From Pseudoxanthomonas sp. PXM01 (GTDB lineage Bacteria > Pseudomonadota > Gammaproteobacteria > Xanthomonadales > Xanthomonadaceae), in the NCBI RefSeq assembly GCF_014851815.1, contig NZ_JACVAJ010000002.1, forward strand, positions 124,001 to 188,000: a stretch of DNA of 64,000 nt. The letters are read 5' to 3'. Under the pieces are notes generated by a model that did not search any database, was not told the origin of the DNA, and saw nothing but the letters and a program-made list of their open reading frames with translations. The position numbers were made by a program, and so were the translations under genes. How positions within the stretch are numbered: position 1 is the stretch's first letter; the number at the start of each line of letters is the position of its first letter. Below, in pieces: positions 15,933 to 25,163 of the stretch.

Positions 15933-17372
15933 CTACACCCTGGGCAGCGACAGCACCGCTTCCGCGCCACCCTCGGGGCGATTACCTAGGGAGGCTTCGC
16001 CACCATGCAATCGCATGACCTCACGCACGAACGGCAGGCCCAGGCCGGAGCTGCGCGGACCACCGTCGGGCCGTGGCAGCGAGTAGAAACGCTCGAATAC
16101 GCGCTCCTGCGCGTAGTCGGGTACGCCGGGACCGCGGTCCCGCACGATGAAGCGGACCTCCCCGTCCGACGCGTCGATGGCCAGTTCCACCTTGCCGCCC
16201 GCTGGCGAGAACGCGATGGCGTTGTCGAGCAGGTTGGCCAGCGCGCGACGCAACAGGAAGGCATCGCCCTCCACCGCCCAGCTACCCGCCTGCGGCAGGC
16301 GCTCGACCATCACCCCCTGCGGCGTCAGCTTCGCGTCGAGGTCGCGCACCACCTCATCGGCCAGTGACGCGACATCGATGCGCTCGCGCCGCTGAAGCCA
16401 GCCGTGCTGCTCCACCTCGGCCAGGGCCAGCAGCTTGTCGATGGTCTCGGTCAGCCGCTGCTCCTGGGTCTGGATGTTGCGTGCGAAGCGCTGGCGCTCG
16501 GCCTCCGGCAACGGCTCCTGCAGCAGCTCCGCGGCTCCGCGGATGGCGGCCAGCGGCGACTTCATCTCGTGGGTCAGCGACTGCACGTACTGCTCGACGT
16601 AGGCCTTGCCTTCCAGCTTGCGGCGCATCGTTTCCAGTGCACGCCCGAGGTCGCCGATCTCGTCGGTGCGCGGGCGCGGCGGCGGCACCGGTTCGCCCGC
16701 GCTGACCGCCTGCGCATAGCGGTTCAGGCCGCCGATGCCGCGCATCAGCCACCACGTCATCAACACCCCGATCAGTGCGGAGATGCCGATCAGCCAGGCG
16801 CCACGCAGCAGGATGCTGCGCTGGCTGGCGACGATGAAGGGCTCGATGCTGCGGTTCGGCTGCGACAGCGTCAGCACGCCGATCAATCGTGTGCGGTCGG
16901 CGGGGTCGTAGATCGGCGCGGCCACGTGCATCACCGTGTTGGTCTTGTCGCCGGGCACTTCGGCGCTGGAGCGTGCGCCGTACTCGCCGCGCAGCGTGCG
17001 GTAGACGTCGTTCCAGCGCGAGTTGTCCCGGCCGACGTCGCGACCCTGCGAATCGAACACCACCGTACCTTTCGCATCGGTCACGGTCACGCGGTAGTCG
17101 ACGCTGCGCTTCTGGAAACGCCACACCCAAGCCTTGGGATCCCGCTGCTGCGCCTCCGCCACATTGCCGGCGAACACGCCATCGGCGATGCGGCCGGACT
17201 TGAGGTCGTCGGCGGCCATCTCGGCCAGCATGTTGGCCGCGTCGACCAGCGTGGACTCCATCGCCTGACGGACGCCGGGCTTCACTTCGTTGACGAACAC
17301 GCGCATCACGAAGAACGCGGCGATGCCGACGATCAGGAAGAAGCCGAGGACGAGCTTCAGCCCGAGCCGCAT
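15933..17372 (-). CDS. creC: Sensor histidine kinase CreC
   Basis: A 479-residue inner-membrane kinase. Order: N-terminal membrane helix (residues 6-25), periplasmic sensor of about 155 residues with TVVFDSQGRDVG, second helix around 185-205, HAMP region, then a HisKA domain with the phospho-acceptor His in SLTHEMKSPLAAI. The ATPase domain has N-box LANLLDNAIAFSP, RDRGPGVP and SSGLGLPFVREV. It stops 2 bp short of nothing: its start is separated from the creB stop by one base, so the two are coupled. The partner is CreB, encoded just upstream in the transcript. Confidence 0.92.
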   Translation of the reverse strand: MRLGLKLVLGFFLIVGIAAFFVMRVFVNEVKPGVRQAMESTLVDAANMLAEMAADDLKSGRIADGVFAGNVAEAQQRDPKAWVWRFQKRSVDYRVTVTDAKGTVVFDSQGRDVGRDNSRWNDVYRTLRGEYGARSSAEVPGDKTNTVMHVAAPIYDPADRTRLIGVLTLSQPNRSIEPFIVASQRSILLRGAWLIGISALIGVLMTWWLMRGIGGLNRYAQAVSAGEPVPPPRPRTDEIGDLGRALETMRRKLEGKAYVEQYVQSLTHEMKSPLAAIRGAAELLQEPLPEAERQRFARNIQTQEQRLTETIDKLLALAEVEQHGWLQRRERIDVASLADEVVRDLDAKLTPQGVMVERLPQAGSWAVEGDAFLLRRALANLLDNAIAFSPAGGKVELAIDASDGEVRFIVRDRGPGVPDYAQERVFERFYSLPRPDGGPRSSGLGLPFVREVMRLHGGEASLGNRPEGGAEAVLSLPRV

Positions 17373-17373
17373 A

Positions 17374-18054
17374 TCAGGTCTCGATGGCGTAGCCCAGTCC
17401 GCGGTGCGTGCGGATCGGGTCGGGGTCGGCACCGGCGGCGCGCAGCTTGGCGCGCAGGGTCTTCACGTGGGTGTCGACGGTGCGGTCGGCACTGTCGGCG
17501 TCGCTATCCCAGCCACGGTCCATCAGTTGCGCGCGGCTGAGGATCGCGCCGGGACGCTGCAGCAGGGCGTCCAGCAGCGCGTATTCGTAACGGGTCAGAT
17601 CGAGCAACTGGTCGCGGAAGCGGATGCGGTGACCGTCGCGATCGACGGCGAAGGCGCCGCGCTCCAGCGATGCCCCGGCGTCCGCCTTGGGCGCAACGGA
17701 GCGCCGCAGACGCGCGCGCACGCGGGCCACCAGCTCACGGGGCGAAAAGGGTTTGGTGACGTAATCATCCGCGCCCAGTTCCAGCCCGAGCACACGGTCG
17801 ATCTCGTCGTTGCGCGCGGTCAGGAAAATCACCGGCACGTCACTGAAGCCGCGCAGTTCGCGGCAGACATCGAAGCCGCTGGCATCCGGCAGGCCCACGT
17901 CCAGCACCACCACATCGACGCCACCGGCACGCACGCGCGGCGCGACCTCGCGCGCCAGCAGACAGTGGTCGGCCTCGATGCCCTCGCTGCGCAGCGCATA
18001 CAGCACGGCGTCGGCGATGGCGGTTTCGTCTTCGGCAATCAGTACACGGGGCAT
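17374..18054 (-). CDS. creB: OmpR-family response regulator CreB
   Basis: A 226-residue regulator with a receiver domain (MPRVLIAEDE start, phospho-acceptor Asp in VVVLDVGLPDASG, Lys in DYVTKPFSP) and a C-terminal winged helix (LTRYEYALLDALLQRPG, then DRTVDTHVKTLRAKL). The second ATG (18054) is chosen because receiver domains begin here; an upstream ATG at 18081 shares bases with the divergent rlmJ start. It heads the creB-creC-creD transcript and probably activates creD through the tag at 15868-15883. Confidence 0.92.
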   Translation of the reverse strand: MPRVLIAEDETAIADAVLYALRSEGIEADHCLLAREVAPRVRAGGVDVVVLDVGLPDASGFDVCRELRGFSDVPVIFLTARNDEIDRVLGLELGADDYVTKPFSPRELVARVRARLRRSVAPKADAGASLERGAFAVDRDGHRIRFRDQLLDLTRYEYALLDALLQRPGAILSRAQLMDRGWDSDADSADRTVDTHVKTLRAKLRAAGADPDPIRTHRGLGYAIET

Positions 18055-18060
18055 GGCGCA

Positions 18061-18072
18061 AGCATATATGCT
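18061..18072. promoter_or_regulatory. 12-bp palindrome between divergent creB and rlmJ starts
   Basis: AGCATATATGCT is a perfect palindrome centred between the creB ATG (ending at 18054, minus) and the rlmJ ATG (18080, plus), only about 13 bp from each. The TATATG core can serve as a -10 element in both directions, which would give leaderless or near-leaderless transcripts. It could instead be an operator. Both readings are inference. Confidence 0.45.
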
Positions 18073-18079
18073 GCGCGCC

Positions 18080-18937
18080 ATGAATTACCGCCATGCCTAC
18101 CACGCCGGCAACCATGCCGACGTCCTCAAGCACATCGTCGTGCTGGCCTGCATCGATGCACTGAAGCGCAAGGACGCGCCGTTCTTCGTGCTCGACACCC
18201 ACGCCGGGCGCGGCCGCTACATGCTGGGCGGCGCGGAAAGCCGCAAGACCTCGGAAGCCGCCGGCGGTGTGTTCAAGCTGATGGGGGCCGCCCGGTTGCC
18301 CGACCCGGCCGAGCGCTACCTGCGCGCGGTGGTGGCCAACAACCCGGTCGGCGCCCTGATCACCTATCCCGGCTCACCCCTGCTGGTCGCGCAGGCGTTG
18401 CGATCGCACGACCGGCTGGCGGCATGCGAGCTGCAACCCGATGAAGCGCAGGCGCTGCGCGAGGTGTTCGCCGACGACGACCGCGTCGTCGTGCATGCCC
18501 GCGATGGCTACGCCGCGATGAAGGCGCTGCTTCCGCCGCGCGTGGGCGAACAGCGCATTGCCCGCGGCATCGTACTGATCGATCCGCCCTACGAGGTGCA
18601 GGATGCCGAGTACCCGCAGATCCTGGCGTCGCTGCGCGATGCGCTGGAACGGTGGCCGGCCGCGACCTACGTGGTGTGGTACCCCATCAAGCAGCGACGC
18701 AGCCTGCTGCCGTTCTTCCGCAAGGCCGCGGCGCTGCCGTCGAAGGGCGCCTTTGTCGCCGAACTGCAGGTGCGCCCGGACGACTCCCCGCTGCGGCTCA
18801 ACGGCAGCGGCATGCTGGTGATCAACCCACCCTGGCAGCTCGACCAGGCGCTGGCGCCGGTGCTGCCGGTGCTGGCCTCCACTTTGGGCGAAACCGGCGC
18901 CAGCCATCGCCTGGACTGGTTGCGGGACCCCGTCTGA
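18080..18937 (+). CDS. rlmJ: 23S rRNA adenine-N6 methyltransferase RlmJ
   Basis: A 285-residue SAM-dependent methyltransferase that modifies A2030 of 23S rRNA in E. coli. The N-terminus MNYRHAYHAGNHADVLKH is diagnostic of RlmJ. FFVLDTHAGRG is the SAM-binding loop and VLIDPPYE the DPPY catalytic motif. Length matches the family (about 280). The ATG at 18080 lies only 26 bp from the divergent creB start. A role in competence was suggested for the E. coli homologue (YhiR), but the methyltransferase role is well supported. Confidence 0.93.
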   Translation: MNYRHAYHAGNHADVLKHIVVLACIDALKRKDAPFFVLDTHAGRGRYMLGGAESRKTSEAAGGVFKLMGAARLPDPAERYLRAVVANNPVGALITYPGSPLLVAQALRSHDRLAACELQPDEAQALREVFADDDRVVVHARDGYAAMKALLPPRVGEQRIARGIVLIDPPYEVQDAEYPQILASLRDALERWPAATYVVWYPIKQRRSLLPFFRKAAALPSKGAFVAELQVRPDDSPLRLNGSGMLVINPPWQLDQALAPVLPVLASTLGETGASHRLDWLRDPV

Positions 18938-19016
18938 CCCCCTTCGCGACAACGACGCGGCGCCGTCGGGCGCTGTGCGAGAATCGCGCTCTCCTCCCTT
19001 CGACAGCCCCCTTTCC

Positions 19017-19967
<951 letters not shown>

Positions 19968-20022
19968 ACCCGGTCCTTCACCGCTCTCGCCGCGCCTCCG
20001 GATTTCATGCGAGCATCACGCC

Positions 20023-20571
20023 ATGACCGCGCCGAAACGCCTCCCGCCCTGGCATGAACACTTCCGCCTGCCCAGCGGGCGCGAACTGCTGATCCGCCCG
20101 ATCCGTCCCGAAGACGCCGGCCCCATCCAGGGCGCGTTCGGCCTGCTGGGACCGGAAGAGATCCGTCACCGCTTCATGTACGCGCTGAAGGAACTGACGC
20201 CTGAAATGGCGCAGCGCCTGACCCATCCCGACCCCAACAGCGAGTTCGCCCTGGTCGCGGCCGAAGCCTTGCCGCCGGGCGAGGCGCTGGTGGGGGCGGT
20301 GGCGCGCGCCGCCCTGGTGCCGCGGACCCGCGACGCGGAGTTCGCGATCCTGGTCAGCCACTTCATCGCCGGCCAGGGCCTGGGCCGCCACCTGATGCGC
20401 AAGCTGGCCAAGTGGGCTCGCTCGAAGAAGCTCGACCGCCTGTACGGCGACGTGCTCGACACCAACCAGCCGATGCTGGCGCTGGCGCAGTCGCTGGGGT
20501 TCAAGCGCGTGCGCGAGAACGACGGCTCGGGCCTGGTCCGCGTGGTGCTGGATCTGAACGAAGGTCCCTGA
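20023..20571 (+). CDS. GNAT-family N-acetyltransferase
   Basis: A 182-residue GNAT protein resembling the acetyltransferase domain found at the C-terminus of protein lysine acetyltransferases such as Pat/YfiQ. It shows LLIRPIRPEDA, FGLLGPEEIRHRFMY and the acetyl-CoA loop in AGQGLGRHLMRKLAKWA, followed by the typical ANQPMLALAQSLGF-type segment (here TNQPMLALAQSLGF). It is a single domain without the acyl-CoA synthetase part. Substrate could be a protein lysine; that is inference. A short hairpin (20578-20592) follows its stop codon. Confidence 0.85.
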   Translation: MTAPKRLPPWHEHFRLPSGRELLIRPIRPEDAGPIQGAFGLLGPEEIRHRFMYALKELTPEMAQRLTHPDPNSEFALVAAEALPPGEALVGAVARAALVPRTRDAEFAILVSHFIAGQGLGRHLMRKLAKWARSKKLDRLYGDVLDTNQPMLALAQSLGFKRVRENDGSGLVRVVLDLNEGP

Positions 20572-20661
20572 GCACTGCCGACCGGCGGTCGGCCCGCTGC
20601 GGCCACTTCCCTCGTCTTCCCGGGTAAGGCCGTGGCTGTCGCCACGCCAGCGGAGGCCGTC

Positions 20662-20934
20662 ATGCCCCGATACGTGATCGAACGCGATGTCCAGGGCGCC
20701 GGCCTGATGACGCCGGCCGAACTGAAGGCCGTTTCACAGACCTCGTGCCGCGTACTGAACGAGCTGGGTCCGCAGGTGCAATGGGAGCACAGCTACGTCA
20801 CCGACGACCGGATCTACTGCGTGTACCGCGCGCCGAGCGAGGATCTCGTGCTCGAGCATTCGCGCCGCGGCGGCTTTCCTGTCGACCGCATTTCCCTTGT
20901 CGCCGACGTGATCGATCCGCTGACCGCGGAATGA
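20662..20934 (+). CDS. DUF4242 family protein
   Basis: A 90-residue protein beginning MPRYVIERDVQGAG, the typical start of DUF4242 proteins. GGAGG eight bases upstream fixes this ATG. The compact ferredoxin-like fold expected for the family matches the alternation of strands and helices, with EHSYVTDDRIYCVYRAPSE conserved in type. DUF4242 proteins have been linked with nickel binding, but the role is not clear. It precedes mfd by about 100 bp. Confidence 0.82.
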   Translation: MPRYVIERDVQGAGLMTPAELKAVSQTSCRVLNELGPQVQWEHSYVTDDRIYCVYRAPSEDLVLEHSRRGGFPVDRISLVADVIDPLTAE

Positions 20935-21040
20935 TCCGTTCCGGGTCGTGACGGGCCCGCGCTGGCCCGCTTGGTAAACTGCGCGTCCCTTCGCGCTGGG
21001 CACCCCATGGTGTCCGGCGCTGCCGTTGTTTTGTGCGCCC

Positions 21041-24000
21041 ATGACCGACACCAAGAAAAGCTCCCCGCCCGTTCCCCCGCTGCCCCGAGGCGGCCAGTCC
21101 CGTGCCTGGTGGCGTGCCCCCGCCTCGCCGACCGCGCTGGCGTGGTCGATCGCCGCCGCCGCGCAGGCGCATGACGGCCCGCTGCTGGTGGTCGCCCGCG
21201 ACAACCATGAAGCGCACCAGCTCGAAGCCGACCTGCATACGCTGCTCGGCCCTGCGGACGATCTGCCGGTCGTGCCATTCCCGGATTGGGAAACGCTGCC
21301 CTACGACCAGTTCAGCCCGCACCCGGACATCGTCTCGCAGCGCCTGGCCGCCCTGCACCGCCTGCCCACGCTGGCGCGCGGCATCGTGATCGTGCCGGTG
21401 CAGACGCTGATGCAGCGGCTGTCTCCGCTGCGCCACATCGTCGGCGGCAGCTTCGACTACCGGGTCGGCCAGCGGCTGGATTTCGATGCCGAGAAGCGCC
21501 GGCTGGAGGCCGCCAGTTACCGCCATGTGCCGCAGGTACTGGACCCGGGCGACTTCGCCGTGCGTGGCGGCCTGCTCGACGTCTATCCGATGGGCGCGGA
21601 CGCGCCGCTGCGCATCGAGCTGCTGGACGACACCATCGACTCGATCCGCCACTTCGATCCGGAAAGCCAGCGCTCGCTCGACAGGACCGATGCCGTGCAA
21701 CTGCTGCCCGGCCGCGAAGTCCCGCTGGACGAACGGGCCGTCGAGCGCGCGATGACCCTGCTGCGCGACCGCTTCGATGTCGATACGCGCCGCAGCGCGC
21801 TGTACCAGGACCTGAAATCCGGACTGGCGCCGGCCGGCGTGGAGTACTACCTGCCGCTGTTCTTCGACCAGACCTCGACGCTGTTCGACTACCTCCGGCA
21901 AAGCGCGCTGCCGCTGCTGACCGACGGCTTCGGCGAGGCCGCCGAAGCGTTCTGGGCGCAGACCCGCAACCGCTACGAGCAACGACGCCACGACATCGAG
22001 CGTCCGCTGCTGCCGCCGGACGAGCTCTACCTGTCGCCGGATGGTCTGCGCGAACAGCTCAACCAGCGCGCACGCATCGAGGTCTGCGGCGCGCAGCACA
22101 GCCGGCACGCCGATGCGCTGCCGCTGGGCGAACAACCCCTGCCGCCGCTGCCGGTGGCGGCGAAGGACGCGCCTGCCGGCGACGCACTGAAGTCGTTCCT
22201 CGGCCACTACCCGGGCCGCGTGCTGATCGCTGCCGACTCGCCCGGCCGTCGCGAGGCGTTGCTGGAAGTGCTGCAGGCGGCCGAACTGAAGCCCGCGGTG
22301 GCCACCGACTTCGGCACGTTCCGCGCAGGCGGCGAACGCTTCGCGATCGCCGTCGCCCCGCTGGCCGACGGCTTCGCACTGGACGATCCGCGCATCGCGG
22401 TGCTGACCGAGCGCCAGCTGTTCCCCGAGCGCGCCACGCAGGCGCACCGGCGCAAGCGCACCGGCCGCGAGCCGGAAGCCATCATCCGCGACCTCGGCGA
22501 ACTGACCGAAGGCGCGCCCATCGTCCATGAGGACCACGGCGTCGGCCGCTACCGTGGCCTGATCGCGATGGACGTGGGCGGCATGCCCGGCGAGTTCCTC
22601 GAGATCGAGTACGCCAAGGGCGACCGCCTGTACGTACCGGTCGCGCAACTGCACCTGATCAGCCGTTACTCCGGCGCGTCGGTGGAAACGGCACCGTTGC
22701 ATTCGCTCGGCGGTGAAGCCTGGGCGAAGGCCAAGAAGAAGGCCGCCGAGAAGGTCCGCGACGTCGCCGCCGAGCTGCTGGAGATCCAGGCGCGCCGCCA
22801 GGCCCGCGCCGGCCTGGCGCTGCACCTGGATCGCGCGATGTACGAACCGTTCGCCGCGGGTTTCCCGTTCGAGGAGACGCCCGACCAGCACCATGCGATC
22901 GAGTCGGTGATCCGCGACCTTGCCAGCAGCCAGCCGATGGACCGCGTGGTCTGCGGCGACGTCGGCTTCGGCAAGACCGAGGTCGCCGTGCGCGCCGCCT
23001 TCGCCGCCGCCAGCGCCGGCAAGCAGGTGGCCGTGCTGGTGCCCACCACGCTGCTGGCCGAGCAGCACTACCGCAACTTCCGCGACCGCTTCGCCGACTG
23101 GCCGTTGAAGGTCGAGGTGCTGTCGCGCTTCAAGACCGCCAAGGAGATCAAGGCGGAGCTGGAGAAGCTGGCCGAAGGCAAGCTGGACGTCATCGTCGGC
23201 ACGCACCGCCTGCTGCAGCCGGACGTGAAGTTCAAGGACCTGGGCCTGGTGATCGTGGACGAGGAGCAGCGCTTCGGCGTGCGCCAGAAGGAAGCGCTGA
23301 AGGCGCTGCGCGCCAACGTGCACCTGCTGACGCTGACCGCCACGCCGATCCCGCGCACGCTCAACATGGCGATGGCCGGCCTGCGCGACCTGTCCATCAT
23401 CGCCACGCCACCGGCCAATCGCATGGCGGTGCAGACCTTCGTCACGCCGTGGGATGCGGCGTTGCTGAAGGAAGCCTTCCAGCGCGAACTGTCGCGCGGT
23501 GGCCAGGTGTACTTCCTGCACAACGACGTGGAGAGCATCGGCCGCATGCAGCGCGAGCTGCAGGAGCTGGTGCCGGAGGCACGCATCGGCGTGGCGCATG
23601 GGCAGATGCCCGAGCGCGAGCTGGAACAGGTGATGTTGGATTTCCAGAAGCAGCGTTTCAACGTGTTGCTGTGCACGACCATCATCGAGTCGGGCATCGA
23701 CATCCCCAACGCCAACACCATCATCATGAACCGCGCCGACAAGTTCGGCCTGGCGCAGCTGCACCAGCTGCGTGGCCGCGTCGGCCGTTCGCATCACCGC
23801 TCCTATGCGTATCTCGTCGTGCCGGACAAGCGCAGCATCACCGCCGATGCGCAGCGCCGGCTGGAGGCGATCGCGTCGATGGACGAGCTGGGCGCGGGCT
23901 TCACCCTCGCCACGCACGACCTGGAAATCCGTGGCGCCGGCGAACTGCTCGGCGAAGACCAGAGCGGGCAGATGGCCGAGGTCGGTTTCAGCCTGTACAC

Positions 24001-24514
24001 CGAACTGCTGGAACGCGCGGTGCGGTCGATCAAGGCCGGCCACCTGCCGGACGTCGATCTGGGCCAGGAGCGTCGTGGTGCCGAGGTCGAACTGAACGTC
24101 CCGTCGCTGATCCCCGACGATTACCTGCCGGACGTGCACACGCGCCTGACGCTGTACAAGCGCATCAGCAGCGCGCGTGACAAGGAGGAACTGCGCGACC
24201 TGCAGGTGGAGATGATCGACCGCTTCGGCCTGCTGCCGGATCCGGCCAAGTACCTGTTCGCCACGGCCGAACTGAAGCTGGCGGCCAACGATATGGGCAT
24301 CCGCAAGCTGGAGCTCGGTGAGCATGGCGGCCGCATCGTGTTCGAGGCCAAGCCGAAGATCGACCCGATGGCGGTGATCCAGCTGATCCAGAAGCAGCCG
24401 AAGCTCTACACCATGGACGGTCCCGACAAGCTGCGCATCAAGGTGCCGTTGCCGGACGCGCCCGATCGCTTCAACGCGGCCAAGGCGTTGCTGACCACGC
24501 TGGCGCCGGGTTGA
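21041..24514 (+). CDS. mfd: Transcription-repair coupling factor Mfd
   Basis: A 1157-residue SF2 translocase that removes stalled RNA polymerase and recruits UvrA for transcription-coupled repair. Order: UvrB-homology modules (residues 1-350), RNA polymerase-interacting CarD-like domain around 490-560 (VHEDHGVGRYRGL), helicase motor with Walker A GDVGFGKTE near 640, Walker B/DEEQ in IVDEEQRFGVRQKE near 740, motif III LTATPIPRTL, motif VI HQLRGRVGRS, and the C-terminal TRCF domain. Length is normal for Mfd. The ATG at 21041 is chosen by comparison with family N-termini; an in-frame non-ATG start 15 nt upstream is less likely. Confidence 0.97.
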   Translation: MTDTKKSSPPVPPLPRGGQSRAWWRAPASPTALAWSIAAAAQAHDGPLLVVARDNHEAHQLEADLHTLLGPADDLPVVPFPDWETLPYDQFSPHPDIVSQRLAALHRLPTLARGIVIVPVQTLMQRLSPLRHIVGGSFDYRVGQRLDFDAEKRRLEAASYRHVPQVLDPGDFAVRGGLLDVYPMGADAPLRIELLDDTIDSIRHFDPESQRSLDRTDAVQLLPGREVPLDERAVERAMTLLRDRFDVDTRRSALYQDLKSGLAPAGVEYYLPLFFDQTSTLFDYLRQSALPLLTDGFGEAAEAFWAQTRNRYEQRRHDIERPLLPPDELYLSPDGLREQLNQRARIEVCGAQHSRHADALPLGEQPLPPLPVAAKDAPAGDALKSFLGHYPGRVLIAADSPGRREALLEVLQAAELKPAVATDFGTFRAGGERFAIAVAPLADGFALDDPRIAVLTERQLFPERATQAHRRKRTGREPEAIIRDLGELTEGAPIVHEDHGVGRYRGLIAMDVGGMPGEFLEIEYAKGDRLYVPVAQLHLISRYSGASVETAPLHSLGGEAWAKAKKKAAEKVRDVAAELLEIQARRQARAGLALHLDRAMYEPFAAGFPFEETPDQHHAIESVIRDLASSQPMDRVVCGDVGFGKTEVAVRAAFAAASAGKQVAVLVPTTLLAEQHYRNFRDRFADWPLKVEVLSRFKTAKEIKAELEKLAEGKLDVIVGTHRLLQPDVKFKDLGLVIVDEEQRFGVRQKEALKALRANVHLLTLTATPIPRTLNMAMAGLRDLSIIATPPANRMAVQTFVTPWDAALLKEAFQRELSRGGQVYFLHNDVESIGRMQRELQELVPEARIGVAHGQMPERELEQVMLDFQKQRFNVLLCTTIIESGIDIPNANTIIMNRADKFGLAQLHQLRGRVGRSHHRSYAYLVVPDKRSITADAQRRLEAIASMDELGAGFTLATHDLEIRGAGELLGEDQSGQMAEVGFSLYTELLERAVRSIKAGHLPDVDLGQERRGAEVELNVPSLIPDDYLPDVHTRLTLYKRISSARDKEELRDLQVEMIDRFGLLPDPAKYLFATAELKLAANDMGIRKLELGEHGGRIVFEAKPKIDPMAVIQLIQKQPKLYTMDGPDKLRIKVPLPDAPDRFNAAKALLTTLAPG

Positions 24515-24554
24515 ACATGTGCACGTCCCTGCCCCTCCTCCGTCGAGATTGCCC

Positions 24555-25160
24555 ATGACCTTCGACCCCGCACCGGATTTCAGCGATATCGCCTGTTCCC
24601 TGGAGTCGCTGGCCCTGGCCATCGAAGTGCGCGATGCATACACGCGGGGGCACTGCGACCGCACCGGCCGCATCGCAAGGGCATTGGGCCAGTGCTTCGA
24701 CCTGGACGCAGACCAGCTGGAACAACTCGAGCTGGCCGCCTATTTCCACGACGTCGGCAAGATCGGCGTACCCGACCGTGTGCTGTTGCACACGGGGCCG
24801 GTGGCCGACGAGGACTGGCCATCGATCCAGGCGCACAGCGAACTCGGAGAACGGATCTTCCTGGCCAGCGGGCATCGCCATGCCATCGCCGTCGCCGCCC
24901 TGATCCGCCATCATCACGAAGCCATCGACGGCAGCGGCTACCCCGACGGGCTGACCGGCGCGGCGATCCCGCTGGGGGCCCGCATCCTGCGGGTGGCCGA
25001 CAGCTACGATGCGATGACGACACGTCGCCCCTATGCCGAAGGACGCGCGCACGAGACGGCGATGCGCATCCTGCATGCAGAGCAGGACGAAAAGGTCGAT
25101 GCCGAGGTGTTCCGCGTATTCGAACGGCTGATGCGCGACGCCTCGCTGCGCGAGGCCTGA
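24555..25160 (+). CDS. HD-GYP domain c-di-GMP phosphodiesterase
   Basis: A 201-residue protein made almost entirely of an HD-GYP domain. Metal ligands are in YTRGHCDRTGRIA, the HD pair in YFHDVGKIGVP (residue ~65), HSELGERI, and RHHHEAIDGSGYPDGL, which holds the GYP motif (~120). RILRVADSYDAMTT follows as expected. There is no receiver or other sensor domain, so control may be through protein partners or expression. It starts 40 bp after mfd in the same direction. The ATG at 24555 is preferred to a GTG at 24519 because the domain begins soon after. Confidence 0.9.
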   Translation: MTFDPAPDFSDIACSLESLALAIEVRDAYTRGHCDRTGRIARALGQCFDLDADQLEQLELAAYFHDVGKIGVPDRVLLHTGPVADEDWPSIQAHSELGERIFLASGHRHAIAVAALIRHHHEAIDGSGYPDGLTGAAIPLGARILRVADSYDAMTTRRPYAEGRAHETAMRILHAEQDEKVDAEVFRVFERLMRDASLREA

Positions 25161-25163
25161 GCG

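Noticed and set aside
20578-20592. Short hairpin after the GNAT gene as a terminator
   Set aside because: Only a 6-bp stem, no U-tract; such stems are common by chance in this base composition.
20798-24673. A 1291-codon open frame on the minus strand opposite mfd
   Set aside because: Mirror frame of mfd. Long antisense frames are expected in high-GC genes and it has no recognisable domain.
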